Shown one piece after another: positions 19,349 to 30,200 of a stretch of DNA of 64,000 bases (the first letter of the stretch is position 1; each line of letters begins with the position of its first letter). This DNA is from Conus ventricosus (taxonomy: Eukaryota; Mollusca; Gastropoda; Neogastropoda; Conidae), in assembly GCA_018398815.1 (NCBI GenBank), contig CM031628.1:11669277-11733276 (forward strand), written 5' to 3'. The notes beneath the pieces were generated by a model that worked only from the letters and a program-made list of their open reading frames with translations, was not told the origin of the DNA and did no database searches. A program made the position numbers and the translations under genes.

Positions 19349-20544
19349 TCCTAGGCCAGTTAATCCAAAAACAAGTGCTGTCTTTTCATATTCATGGTCA
19401 TTATTTTTTTGGACTTCGCGAACAGAGTCCGCGTCTTCAACGGTCTTCGGGCTTTGGACCACGGGGATTGGATGACTTATTCTTGGGGGTCATCTTGTTT
19501 TTTTACTGCTTGCAATATTACTGGCTCAGAATTTATTTCGTTTTTTCCGACCTTCTGTTCATTGCCTGCCACAAGGATTTCATTATTGTAGTTTATTATT
19601 GTGCCTATCTGGAGTCTGAGGTCAGAAGGCAGCATGTATAAACCAGTGCCAACAGCAAAGTCTACTTTCGATCTTGCGTATTGTAAAACATTTTGGTACC
19701 TTTTTATACTCGAAGGTAAATCAACTGTAGAATTAATGGCGTCCTCTAAATTTGCCAAGTATTGTTTTTGTGCGTCAAAACCAGTAGAAGGATCAGTTAT
19801 GCTCGATCTTGTCTGTGCTTGTGAACCTAGCAAACACCAAACGTAAGTACGAACAGAGTCGTTTATTCGTTCTATTCCTGCTTTAGTTAGGCCTTTAGAA
19901 GTGTCTAAAATAAATGTTGTCCATGCTGTTTTATGCTCTTGCTCTATGGACCCGAGGTGAACAGTTGTGCCTGAAGAAAAAGATGTGTAAGGAGGATTCC
20001 AGTCATACTTATACTTTCTGTGCACGCCCCAAAAATAAGGGGTGCCTAAGCCATGATTAAGATCCAACTTTTGTCTAAAGTCTGTCTTAATATTAATATT
20101 AAATTCGTTACAGATCCTTTCAAAAGCCTTCATGTCTATTCGGTTGCTGAATGGATTAAACGGTTTGTCATTTGGTAATGGCGCTTGCAGTTCAGTCAAA
20201 ATACGTCTGAAGGTGTAATAGAAATGAAATCTATACACAGACCTCACCAAAGAATCAGGATGATTTAAATGATCAGCATACGACACTCCACACCCAGTTG
20301 TTGCACAAAACACAGCAAAGTTTAACTGGTTCTGATAAAACTGCATCGGATGACTAAACCACACTTTCGCGATGTGGTCGTTTTTAATAGGAGGGTTAAG
20401 ATATCTGTTTAATGGAGTACTCACCTTTACTCGAAAGGTGTCAGTCTGGGTCACAGAAATGTCAAGAGTATCAGTTGTTATATTTTTAAGATTGTAGTGC
20501 GGCCCAACAGAATATTTTGCATTAGTATATTTGAATGCACTCAT
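19319..20544 (-). pseudogene. Conserved structural candidate with C-terminal membrane anchor, one frameshift
   Basis: I place the start at ATG 20544 (MSAFKYTNAKYS), 14 codons inside the longest frame, because the 18-bp gap to the divergent gene then holds the AT-rich element. The body is about 355 residues of soluble, beta/alpha mixed protein (e.g. NDHIAKVWFSHPMQF, FERICNEFNINIKTDF, AGIERINDSVRTYVW). A frame change near 19478 moves into a tail with HEYEKTALVFGLTGLGLLLL, a single membrane anchor, ending at TAA 19319-19321. I recognise this protein as a constant partner of the 403-aa protein in Polintons but know no function. Penton, spike or receptor-binding roles are all open. Confidence 0.7.
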
Positions 20545-20562
20545 TTTTATTTTGTTTAAAAA
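20545..20562. promoter_or_regulatory. 18-bp divergent intergenic region
   Basis: Only TTTTATTTTGTTTAAAAA lies between the start codons of two divergent genes, which leaves no room for conventional separate promoters. Transcripts must start within or extremely close to the coding regions. Confidence 0.5.
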
Positions 20563-21252
20563 ATGTTTGTAACAATAACAACTCAAGACCGTCCTTCGTT
20601 TTTAGAACATGCTATTAATAACGAATGCGGAACCAGAACGGTCGCGCTCCATGAAATATTCTACAAAGTCGTATGGTTTAATATAAGCAAAGCCAAGGAG
20701 AATAATAAGGTTCTAAAAGTTGACAAAACAGGGGCCAAAGTTAGCCAGTTAACAATACCTGATGGTTATTACGGGTTTTGCTCGCTAAAAGAAGCAATGA
20801 GTAACTTCAACATTACTCTCAAACTTAACAATGCAAATCTAAAAACAATGTTAACATTCAAGCCTGAAGAAGAAGGAGGTTACTATTTTGATAAAGAGCT
20901 AGCTAAAATGTTAGGCTTTGCAGCTAACAATTATAGATTTAGAGTTACACCAACCAAAACTACTTATGAGGGAGAAAATCCGCTCGATCTTGCATTACAT
21001 TCATTACTCTATGTTCATTTAGATGAGCTAAGCACTGATGAAAACTTATATGATGGAAGGCCCTCAACTGTTTTAAGAGCTCTTCCATCAGGGAAAGCTG
21101 CATATTGCGATTATGAAATTATACAATTCCCTAATTTACAGTTTAAAAGATTAGTTTGTGGGAGGGTCGGATCATTTAATTTAAAAATTGCAGACAAAAC
21201 AGGGAAAGTCGTGAAATGTGATAACCTGCACATTGTTTTGGAAATAAAATAA
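20563..21252 (+). CDS. Conserved Polinton protein, candidate minor capsid protein, 229 aa
   Basis: Intact ORF. It is strand-rich (MFVTITTQDRPSFLEHAINN; VALHEIFYKVVWFNISKA), has a block DKELAKMLGFAANNYRF, then LHSLLYVHLDELS and a C-terminal beta-rich part. The LGF block followed by an LYVHxD-type strand recalls capsid-associated proteins of other Polintons. A single jelly-roll penton-type role is possible but unproven. It heads a plus-strand run that continues with the 105-aa gene (15-bp gap) and the ATPase. Confidence 0.65.
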   Translation: MFVTITTQDRPSFLEHAINNECGTRTVALHEIFYKVVWFNISKAKENNKVLKVDKTGAKVSQLTIPDGYYGFCSLKEAMSNFNITLKLNNANLKTMLTFKPEEEGGYYFDKELAKMLGFAANNYRFRVTPTKTTYEGENPLDLALHSLLYVHLDELSTDENLYDGRPSTVLRALPSGKAAYCDYEIIQFPNLQFKRLVCGRVGSFNLKIADKTGKVVKCDNLHIVLEIK

Positions 21253-21267
21253 TACGTTGTACTAAAA

Positions 21268-21585
21268 ATGTCGCGTGGGCCAGAAGAATCAGGAGTTACA
21301 TTAGCGCCTGTGAGGTGTATAACTTTAGAATTAAAAGACCTTGCAGATGTTGCGGACTTTGAACAGAACGGTGAGATAGGCGCTTTGTATGGGTTTGAGT
21401 ACACCAAAGATGGTGATTATAAACGCAAAGAGGTTGGCAACAACAAAAAGTTTCCTAAACTAGAACAACTGCGCAATCTAGAGGCAAATAATGTTGGCCA
21501 GTATGAATATAAAATAGTTCGAAAACCTGACCTCAAATGGCACTTAGAACCATATTTAGAATGGGAAATAAAATTTGAATCATAA
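21268..21585 (+). CDS. Small acidic protein, 105 aa, unknown
   Basis: Intact ORF 15 bp after the previous gene, so probably co-expressed. Soluble, mixed charge (ELKDLADVADFEQNGEIG; KPDLKWHLEPYLEWEIKFES), no Cys pattern or membrane segment. No family recognised. Confidence 0.6.
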   Translation: MSRGPEESGVTLAPVRCITLELKDLADVADFEQNGEIGALYGFEYTKDGDYKRKEVGNNKKFPKLEQLRNLEANNVGQYEYKIVRKPDLKWHLEPYLEWEIKFES

Positions 21586-21698
21586 GCCATTTACATTTTT
21601 TAGCCGTCAAAAAGTTTCAGAAAAGCATTCAACTCTGGCCCTTTCATGTAAGTCTTATGCCAGACGACATAGCCGGAAAGAAATTAAAATAACACCGT

Positions 21699-22020
21699 AT
21701 GGAAAAAACAGCACATCCTCACAGAAAAGAAAACGGTTTTAAAGAAAGCTTCTACAAAATTACAGTTCTTTCAAGCAGAAAATTAGGAGACACGTTCACA
21801 ATGATATTTGAAAATTTCTGCCTTTAAAGATGTGGAGAGGGATGGGGTTGTGGGCGTTAGTGACGTCCTTATAAAAGGATTAATATTAGCTGGCAAAACT
21901 TAGACGTTAAACGCCTTAACGTTTACATCGTCGTTCTTCACAATGGTGAGGATATTAAGATCATAACAACAAGCAACAAAATCAATGTTGACTTAATAGA
22001 AACAATCTTACAGAACTGAA
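21699..22020 (+). pseudogene. Broken gene between the 105-aa gene and the ATPase
   Basis: From ATG 21699 a frame reads MEKTAHPHRKENGFKE and ITVLSSRKLGDTFTMIFEN, breaks near 21810, and resumes in other frames with AFKDVERDGVVGVSDVL and VYIVVLHNGEDIKIITT up to about 22020. These pieces look like genuine protein in three frames. I do not recognise the family. The preceding 21590-21698 contains no clear start. Confidence 0.45.
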
Positions 22021-22132
22021 TTGGATTAATCTTACACATTTAGGCCTCATAGGGTTTATTATACTGAACAAGTTTTGACGGAGAGTATGATAAAAATAAT
22101 AACTGGATTAGATTAAATTCTGTTATAAAACT

Positions 22133-22744
22133 ATGGAGCAGTTAAACTTTATGATAAAATCTCCTCATTGTTCAATGATTTGTGGGCAGGACTGGTTGTG
22201 GAAAAACAATATTTGTCCTAGACTTATTACAAACAGTTTATCGCTATAATTTTGATCATATTGTGATTTTCTGTCCAACACTTAAAAGGAACAAAGATAT
22301 CATAATAGAAGGTTTATATGGACAGACAATGACGTATATTTAGTGTAATCTAGCACTAAACTGAGTGAGTGTTTAGAATACTTTTATAAAGTGTTTGAAG
22401 GAACGCGGGACGCTCTTTATTATAGATGACTGTTCGGCAGAAAAAGATATAGTTAAGAAGGAAACACTTTGTCAAGCTGGCTTTCAGCGGAAGACATGAT
22501 GGGATAAGTGTGTGGAATTTTATGTCAAAAATATAACTCCGTTTTAAAAGACTTTAGAGAACAGTTAAGGACTGTGGGTTTTATTTCACAATGAAAGACA
22601 GAGACGCATTTGATGACTGTATGCGTGAAAATGATGTTATTGAAAATGATCGGGAAAAACCAGGATTAAGCAAAAACTAAAATCTGAAAAGTTAGTAAAT
22701 TAGTATTAAAACAGATAATCCTACACAGTATGTTCTGTTTGTAG
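22133..22744 (+). pseudogene. Packaging ATPase (FtsK/HerA, A32-like), heavily frameshifted
   Basis: In packaging it would drive DNA into the capsid. A degenerate P-loop lies at about 22184-22208 (one extra base splits the Gly-rich loop from the GKT-like part). Then come IFVLDLLQTVYRYNFDHIVI, a Walker B segment LFIIDD at about 22412-22429 followed by CSAEKD, an FSGRHDGISVW sensor-like block and a C-terminal MTVCVKM/CMREND-type region. At least five frame changes are needed. The gene ends at TAG 22742-22744, inside the inner edge of the right terminal repeat; its last 150 bp also occur in copy A at 5797-5951. Confidence 0.85.
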
Positions 22745-22865
22745 GGTCGTTATTTTTTGGTTATTGAAGTCTTACTTGTCAGAGAACGGAGAAATGAGGT
22801 TCTAGAGTCGCCCGGTCGAAATGGTTGAGACCAGGTGAGCTAGAACCTGCATTTCCCCGTTCTCT
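22737..22865. repeat. Right terminal inverted repeat of copy B, with terminal hairpin
   Basis: Near-complete inverse of 7258-7395 with a few small deletions and changes. The outer part can form the same two-stem hairpin, though one stem base is deleted. The end GTTCTCT at 22865 abuts ACTGT. Confidence 0.92.
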
Positions 22866-22870
22866 ACTGT
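22866..22870. repeat. Right target-site duplication of copy B (ACTGT)
   Basis: Second copy of the 5-bp duplication. Removing the element plus one copy makes the DIRS reading frame continuous across the junction for at least 20 codons. Confidence 0.8.
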
Positions 22871-24064
22871 TCTTGAACATCTTCTCTACTGCGCAACAGT
22901 AGAGTTATGGCAGACGCCAACTTCTTAAACCTACCCAGCAACATCAGACAAGTTTATATTCTCATTCAGAAACGTCAGCTAAACCTGCTTGTCTGCGAGA
23001 TCTCGAGAAAAATGTCTTCATTTCCCGGGGTTTATGAAACGATTTGGTTGCTAAAACCCATGGATTCATTGAGACCCAGCATTCATAAGTCCTACAACAC
23101 GCACATTCAAAAATAGCACACATTTGTAAGTATATATAAAATCACTACTTTAGTCGTGTGCAGGTGGCAATTGTTTTGGCCAAACAATATGCTGCAAGCG
23201 CTAGTTATAGTACATTTAAACCTAGCCAGGAGTGCTGTGTCAGCAAACCTGTGTCCTAATAACACAGAAACAACAGGTCCAAAAACCATGTAGTCTGTGA
23301 ATTTGTCAAAGGTGTGTTGAAAAGTAGACCATCAATCCTGAACAATAGACCCTCACTCCCGAACAATAGACCATCACTCCCAAACTACTGTAACAAAAGG
23401 GATGTAGACACAGTCACTGAAATGTTTGCACAGTGGCCCGATGCAGAACAGCTCATCTCTCTGAAACTCACGCTTAGAACACTTAGTTACTTCTTTTACT
23501 CTTTGGTTTAAGAGAGGACAGACTCTTCATAGTCTTTCTGTTGATGATATAAGAAACCATAAGTCTAAATGCTACTGTATATAGCTTTCGTTTAAAAACC
23601 CAAAACAGACCAGGGACTCATATAAAGCGTCAAGTCATACTTTGTTTTGAAAATAAGATATTGTGTCTGGTTCACCACCTTCGACAGGTTTTTTTATAAG
23701 GCTGCCCACCTACGAACGGGTAAAACACTACTTATCAGTTGCATAAAACCTTTGGCACCCGTGAAAAAAATACCCATTCTCGCTGGATGAAAGATGTGCT
23801 GATTGAGGCAGGAATAGACACAATGAAGAAATCAGCTCACAGCACTTGGGCTGTTAGTACTTCTGCAGCATTAAGCAGAAGTATGCTAATGGACAGCATC
23901 CTTCAAGCAGGGAGGATTGGTCAAACAGGAACACTTTTTCAGATTTCTACCACCCGGGTCATTAAACAGAATGGAGACCAAAATGTGGTCTTGAAGACTA
24001 ATTATGTCCCCAGTTCGTACTGGGACATTGTAGACAAGGGGAAGGGAAACCACATTATGAGCTG
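22866..24064 (+). pseudogene. DIRS-type retrotransposon 3' part with tyrosine recombinase
   Basis: The first 250 bp continue the protein interrupted at 7257. From about 23290 to 24064 lies a broken tyrosine recombinase: PDAEQLISLKLTLRTL, then an RGQTLHSLSVDDIR block in another frame (active-site Arg region), a VKPLKQTRPGTHIK-like strand, and HSRWMKDVLIEAGID followed by HSTWAVSTSAALS, where the catalytic H-x-x-R Arg is Trp. The expected Tyr near FQISTTRV is not evident. It ends at TGA near 24064. The enzyme would be inactive. Order (RT/RH then recombinase) fits PAT/Ngaro/DIRS-like elements. Confidence 0.8.
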
Positions 24065-24080
24065 ATTGCTTTTCAGAGCC

Positions 24081-24480
24081 CGACTGTTAAGGAATAACGT
24101 GTGATCCCCGCGCTTGAAATTCTTCACTGTATACGTCTGACCAATCAGCGACGAGGAATAAATTGGAAATTAAACCAGACTTTCCTGACCTACCTTTTTC
24201 TTCGAGGATGCTGTTGAGTGGACGTATACTTGCTCACCCATCAGCAACTCGGACACTTCTATTGAACTTCCTTCTGGTACGTTGTCTGGATCAAACGGTG
24301 AGGTCTGGGGCGGCGCGCGGTTTCGTCCTCCACATGTATACCTCTACCCAACAGCATCCCGGAATAATCTCCATGGAATTTCAACTGCCCGGTAGGCCTT
24401 ATTTTTTTTCAAATTATCTAGTAGGGTTGTTTGCCCTTTGTTGTTTAACCATTTGTTTTCCCTTTTCCCTTCACCAACTA
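24081..24480. other. No recognisable feature
   Basis: Flank beyond the DIRS recombinase. It may contain its terminal sequence but I see no repeat pair. A short ORF at 24163-24486 has no protein-like features. Confidence 0.3.
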
Positions 24481-24489
24481 AATTAATTA

Positions 24490-25555
24490 TAACTAAGATT
24501 ACTTCTGCCGTATTACTGCCTTTACGACCATCATCATATCGTGATTAAACATTACGTCATTTTCCCTCATCATCATCCTCATCCCCATTCATCGTCATAA
24601 AAATTTCCCTCCATACATACTCACTCATCATCACAATCATCATCACCTCATCTCACCTTATCCTCATCATTAGATGTCATTGTTGTTCTTGGGTATTACT
24701 ATCATCATCATCATCATCATCATCCCCTTTATCATCATCACTACCATTATCTTATAATAGCTTCCCTTTTTACCATGCCTGCACCAGCAGAAAGTTGTAG
24801 TAGTAATTGTAAGAACACAAAACTATATTAGAGACAGAAAAGAGTGTGACTATGTATGTATGTGTGTATGTATTTGTTTGTGTGGGGTTTGCCCTCCTGA
24901 CTCCCCTCCCCTTCTTCCCTGCTCCAGAAATACTGCTAGCCTTTTACTCAAAGATCAATCATTCCTTTTTGCCTTTTCACTTGCGGTTATCATTGTTAAC
25001 ATTGCTATCTCTATCCTCACCACGTTCTCCATGCTTCTGTGCTAGCACTGCTAAATTTTATCATTGTCCGTCTCTGTTTATGTCCACCAATAAAACCTTT
25101 ACCGATAATATTTTTATTATTGTTGCTACCAATATCACTGTCATCATATCATCATTATCAGCACTATCACCATAAAAAAAAGAAAATAAGTAACTAAATG
25201 ACTACCTTTTAACATCACCATTTTCATTATCGCTAGTATCACTATCATGATCACTATTATTATTGTTGCTACCAATTTTATTTTATTACGATTTCATCAA
25301 TGTAACAGCTGTTACAACTTCATAACTGCTACAATTATTATATTTACTACTATTTTTGATATTATCATCGTATTCTACAATATTTCTGACATTCAAACCA
25401 ACTTCGTTTCCAGCCTCCGATATCATAACCATTATTATATTGATACAGCCATGATTGTTATTTAAACTATTAATCTCCTTCTCCACTTTGTTCTTTCTGT
25501 CCTCCTCTCCCCTCCTCATCCTTTCTTCTTCTTCTCTCCCCTTATCATTATTACT
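24490..25555. repeat. TCA/ATC-rich simple sequence
   Basis: Imperfect TCATCATCA and CATTATTATT runs dominate, with pyrimidine-rich stretches between. No gene. Confidence 0.8.
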
Positions 25556-25559
25556 GTTA

Positions 25560-25645
25560 TTAAGGGTAAGGGTAATGTTGCTTACAGCCCAGCCAACCGC
25601 AAAGGGTGATATCAGGGCTGTCACCACGTTAAAAGCAACTCACAA
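25560..25645. repeat. Possible gastropod-type short interspersed repeat
   Basis: The complement reads GCCCTGATATCACCC followed by TTTGCGGTTGGCTGGGC, a string I associate with interspersed repeats in gastropod genomes. This is recall, not a search result. Only one copy was seen here. Confidence 0.35.
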
Positions 25646-25779
25646 GTCATAAAAAAATCACACATCTCTTTAAAATACATCTTTTAAATTAGTATTAGTA
25701 CTATTATCAACAGTATTATTATTATTAATGTTATATTTTATTACAATCCTCAACTATTTTCTTCAATATTTTCCCCATT

Positions 25780-25950
25780 ATCATCATCATTATTACTGCT
25801 ACCAGTAATATTGTTTTCATCAATACCATCATCATTATTACTGCTATCAGTAATATTGTTTTCATCAATACCATCATCATTATTACTGCTATCAGTAATA
25901 TTGTTTTCATCAATACCATCATCATTATTACTGCTGTCAGTATATTGTTT
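25780..25950. repeat. 45-bp minisatellite, about four copies
   Basis: The unit CATCATCATTATTACTGCTA...CAGTAATATTGTTTTCATCAATAC recurs with few differences. The minus-strand ORF with 15-residue repeats is a by-product. Confidence 0.92.
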
Positions 25951-26029
25951 TCATCGTTGCTATTTTTAGTCGATTGCCTCCTTCCCGACGGACTCGTTTT
26001 CATTTAACGTCCATCTTGCGTCCGAATGT

Positions 26030-26200
26030 GACGAGACAGGTGATTGCTGGCTCTTCATGTTCGTTGTCCTGAGAGGTGTTTTTTTGCCTGACGAAGACCT
26101 ACGAGGCCGAAACGCGTTTTCTTTTTTTTTTTTTTCCTTTTTTTTTAAAGTCTTGTAATTCGTTTGTTGGTGTTAGGCGAATTTATTACATTAACTTTTA
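26030..26200. other. Possible retroelement tail with T-run
   Basis: Contains CTGACGAAGACCTACGAGGC and CCGAAACGCGTTTTC followed by a T-rich run. This resembles the 3' end of a retroelement but no body is attached in the same orientation. Weak call. Confidence 0.3.
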
Positions 26201-26219
26201 AAGGTTTGTTTGGATTTCC

Positions 26220-27050
26220 TACTGCCGTCGTCTCACTCTGCAACTAACCTTACCATGCAGTTCTTGACAATAAGTTCCAAACTTCTGCTGTGACAGTTAA
26301 AATCGGTTTTATCTCTGTATTAAAAAGTTTCCATAAAAACCTTAAGTCTACAGAACCTTACTTTCGTAAACATTTGAGAATTTCAATTACACCTTTTCCC
26401 CATTTTCAACTTGATTCGGCCATGAAGACATCAAACTTAGGCTTGTGGTGATTAGCATTCGCCAATATTTATAGGAGTTAGCGGCTGTAATTTCGTTTCT
26501 CCATAAAACCATTTCCATGTGCTGAAAGGTGACCTCTATTACGAGAAATCATAACATTTGTTTCTGTGTTTACTTTTAGCCGCAGCTTAACTGCTTCCTG
26601 TTTAAATGCATCTAACTGATGTTGCACTATCTGGCAAAAGAATAAAGTCATCAGCAAACACCATCGGGACCAGTTCAACTGTCCGGAAATCATTTGAATG
26701 CTATGTCTTCCTTTTTGATTGTTCAAAGGTCAGTTCATTTATCTCTATACAAAAAAAAGTTGATTCATGAGGCAGCGCTGTTTAACCCCTCTTGGATGTT
26801 GGAAAAATTCGGAATGCACACATCTGTCATGTACACATACAGATACTGAATCGTAGATGCTTCTAAGTGCCATGCATAGCTTGCCATTTACACATGTTTT
26901 CCTTACAACAATCAAACATGTTCCTATTTTCCAACGCAAAGGCTTTTTTTTTAAAGTGCAATAAAAGCCGCACACAAAATTGCTAATTACGTAGAAAATA
27001 TTTACAGACCCAAAGTATCCATAGTAATATCTGACTTTTGTGCAGAACAA
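26220..27050 (-). pseudogene. LINE reverse transcriptase fragment (LINE-b)
   Basis: On the minus strand, broken frames give HPRGVKQRC (RT motif with GVKQGC-like core), then in another frame the FADD-type active site region followed by QLDAFKQEAVKLRLKVNTE and NVMISRNRGHLSAHGN, and finally the YKYLG-like and AESS/ILKCLRK blocks. This is the palm to thumb region of a Jockey/CR1/RTE-type non-LTR retrotransposon. The 5' part is missing. Confidence 0.75.
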
Positions 27051-27122
27051 TTTGCCCCCAAACCTGCCTGTTCTTCAAAATAATCTAATTTTCTCTCCTT
27101 TCCGCCCATTTAGTCCAGTTCC

Positions 27123-27147
27123 GAGAGAGAGAGAGAGAGAGAGAAGA

Positions 27148-27225
<78 letters not shown>

Positions 27226-27235
27226 ACATAGAAGA
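27123..27235. repeat. (GA)n microsatellite
   Basis: Near-perfect GA/AG run between two LINE fragments. Confidence 0.97.
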
Positions 27236-27239
27236 GAGA

Positions 27240-30200
27240 GAGCACTGAACTCCTTGCATGTTTAATGAAAGGCCATTGGCCCATGTCATAGTGGGATGTC
27301 ATCAAAGTAACATAGCAATAGAACTATTGGATATATGGCATGAATAACAACAAGTGTTGTAACTCAAATTCCAAACATTACACCACTTGGTACAAGATAC
27401 AGTGGCGGCATCTTCAAAGCCATGTGTAGAAAAAAGTTCCAGCGTAACATTCCATGATTTGTGTTCATATGCACACAACATTGTCAACTTAAACTGGGAG
27501 GGACAACTGTAGTACTTGGCTGGGATGATATTGTTTTCCCTAATTCTTGATAACCGGACATTTCAATACAAAGTTGGACTTCAGTTCTTCATCTGCTTTC
27601 ACAAAGTGGGCACATAGTTTTCTTTTCCATTAGGTTTCTTCCTGAACGCATTTTGTGTAGCATTTAACTGCGACAACTCCTAACCTCATTCAACAAACTT
27701 ATTCTATCTAGCCTTTAAATGGGCCAACTGATTGTAGATAGGTGGCCAAAGTTAAAACGACTTAATGTCCTGTAAAGCTGGAAGCGATCACTCCGATTTA
27801 TTTCAACAGACCACTGCATTTTATAGTCCTTGGATCAATCTACTTCTCAACCGCTTTCAAAAACTCCGTTTCGTTCCCGAACCCCTTGATTCTCCCAACT
27901 TCTTCAAATCCATACTTATGAAGAAAAAAGCAGACTTTAGATCCCAAGTCAATCTTATTCAATCGTACCATGAAAATAAACAAACATTTTGTAGACTTTA
28001 TATGGTAAACGATGAGGTGGCCATTTCACAATTCTCAGCCATATTTAATACTTTTTAAAACTAAATTGACATGCAAAGAAACCTACCTAATTCTCCATAG
28101 ATCATAACATTAGGAGTTCTGATGCACACATTCAAAAATCTTATCATGGCGAAGAGGTGCACATTTTCTACAATGTCAAGATTACCAAATAAGCCCCAGA
28201 TTTCCGCCCCATAACAAGTATATGGCTGAATTTGAGGTGTCGAACAACTTACAAAAGAATACATTAAGGTGATTTTTCTCCCACAGAACCACAAAAGTTT
28301 GAAAATAATTTAATGACTCCTCTCTTTGCTTTGCTTGACAAATCATAGAGGAAGTGAAAAGGAAAGTCAAGATGACATTATGATTCCTTAGATTATCAGT
28401 ACATGTTTACAACCATTCTCTTAATCGACCAAGAACCACTGTTCATGCTCAGGAGATACGGCCAACCGTTTCTAAATATGACAATTTTGATTTATCCAGA
28501 TTTACTGAAAGACCTAAGTCTTTTAGCGTGGTTTAAAAGACGTTTATACAGATTTTGCAAACCCGTAAAACTGAATCATAGAGGAGAAAACATCGTCTGC
28601 AAACATTAAGAAATAAATTTCCCAGAAAATCATGGGATACTTTGAATTCATGCTTTCTCTTTTTCAATTAATTCAACAGCCCAACTCATTGATAAAAATG
28701 GAGAACAGAACGGGACTACACACTTTGCACCCTGATTTAAACCCGAGAGGACACGAAAAGGCTTTCACTTAAAACGTTGACAAACTCTAACTCACGCTTT
28801 TCACTGTGTTAATATACTAGTAAAAGCCCTGTACTACACATAGCATAGTACATTCCATTTACAGAGGCGGTAGCCCATTTTCTTAGAAATCCCACAAGAT
28901 TGCTCGAACAACGGGAATCAAAGCCCTTATTTTAAAATCCGATACAAGACAACGACAATTTCTTATGTAGAATAATTGTTTGAAACTATAGCGCACCAGT
29001 TTACAAACGGTCAATAGTACTAAATTTTTTTTTTCGTAAATTCCTGCCTGACTTTCTTTGAAGACATTATTTTCCATCAATCCATTTGTTTCATCCGTTC
29101 GTTAATATATGGCTTTACAAAACTTACTGCACACAATTCAGCCATGATATCCCTCTAAATTATCGGCTACATTCACATCCACTTTTTTTAAACATGAGGT
29201 TTGCACAATGGCTTCTTGACTACTGTAAAGGAAAGAACCAGTAGAAAACAGATTATTGAACAAAAAGAATCAAAAACGGAATAATTACTGTAATAGAAAT
29301 TTTTGGAAAATTTCCCCCACAAATCCATCAGGCCTGTGGGCCTTACCTGTTCTTTAAATGAACGTACATGCAGCGTAAATTTCACTTTCTAAGATATCCT
29401 GTTCATAAATGTCTGTTCTAGAGTTATTTGATTCTTTTATCGAATTGTACTTCTTTCTCCTCGTCAACAAACACGTTTTTGTTCATCGGTAGTCAAGTTG
29501 GACTGAAAGACCTCTGAAAAGTGTTGGTACCAATCATCCTTGCTAAGTCAATTTGAACAGATTTTTTTTACACGATAAAGATATAAATTTGCTCACACCC
29601 CAAAATTCGTAGAAGGTCGATTAATGTTGTCATGTAAAGTCTTTTACCAACTTTTTCTCGATAAGTTTTCTTTTTAGTCTGAGAAGTTCTTTATAATCTC
29701 TGTGCATTTGATTATACATAATTCTGATTCTCTTCGTACCATCGTCCGCCGTCAGTAGAACTGTCCTCACATTTTGCGGAGCTTCTTTTTTCTTGGATGA
29801 ATTCCTTATCAAACCATGGTCTGTTCTTTCTTTGCCAATTTAATTGTTTTATTTCTCATACAACTACTGGCTCATCAATTTAATGACTTCATTAAACACA
29901 GAAATCGCTTCATTAATATCGGTATCAATTAAGGTCAGTTGCCCTTTCCAGTTTTCCTGAAACTCATCACCCATCAATTTACCTTTGAATTCATCAATTT
30001 TTTCTTGGTCCCATACAATTGTTTTCAGTTTCAAATGAATGTTTTGGGATTCAGTAATTAGCTACAAACACTTTAGTGCTGAATACAGCTTCAACTGGCA
30101 TTGTTTTTGATTCTATTCTTGGCCGAAACATTCAAAGTGACACAATATTTAAGAGACATCTAATACAATTACGCAATCAACAGTACACATCCAGTTGGTG

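Larger units (their letters stand above)
7258..22865 (+). mobile_element. Polinton/Maverick (adintovirus-like) element, copy B, 15.6 kb
   Basis: Defined by inverted terminal repeats at 7258-7395 and 22737-22865, AG...CT ends, and an ACTGT duplication. It contains the hallmark set: retroviral-type integrase, protein-primed family B DNA polymerase, packaging ATPase and capsid-type proteins. The 15.6-kb length is typical of the group. Genes are packed closely on both strands, with AT-rich gaps of 15-45 bp in the structural block. I find no adenain-type cysteine protease. Several genes have one or more frameshifts, so it is a recent but apparently defective copy. Integration into a DIRS element dates it after that element. 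Confidence 0.93.

Noticed and set aside
7258..22865. Tyrosine recombinase as a second integrase of the Polinton
   Set aside because: The recombinase lies outside the terminal repeats and belongs with the interrupted DIRS element, whose frame is continuous across the insertion site.
22884..22904. 21-bp palindrome CTCTACTG...CAGTAGAG
   Set aside because: It lies inside the DIRS coding frame just beyond the Polinton end and has no counterpart at the left side, so chance is the simpler reading.
24490..25950. Regular short repeats considered as a CRISPR array
   Set aside because: The units are contiguous trinucleotides or 45-bp tandem units without unique spacers, in a eukaryotic context.
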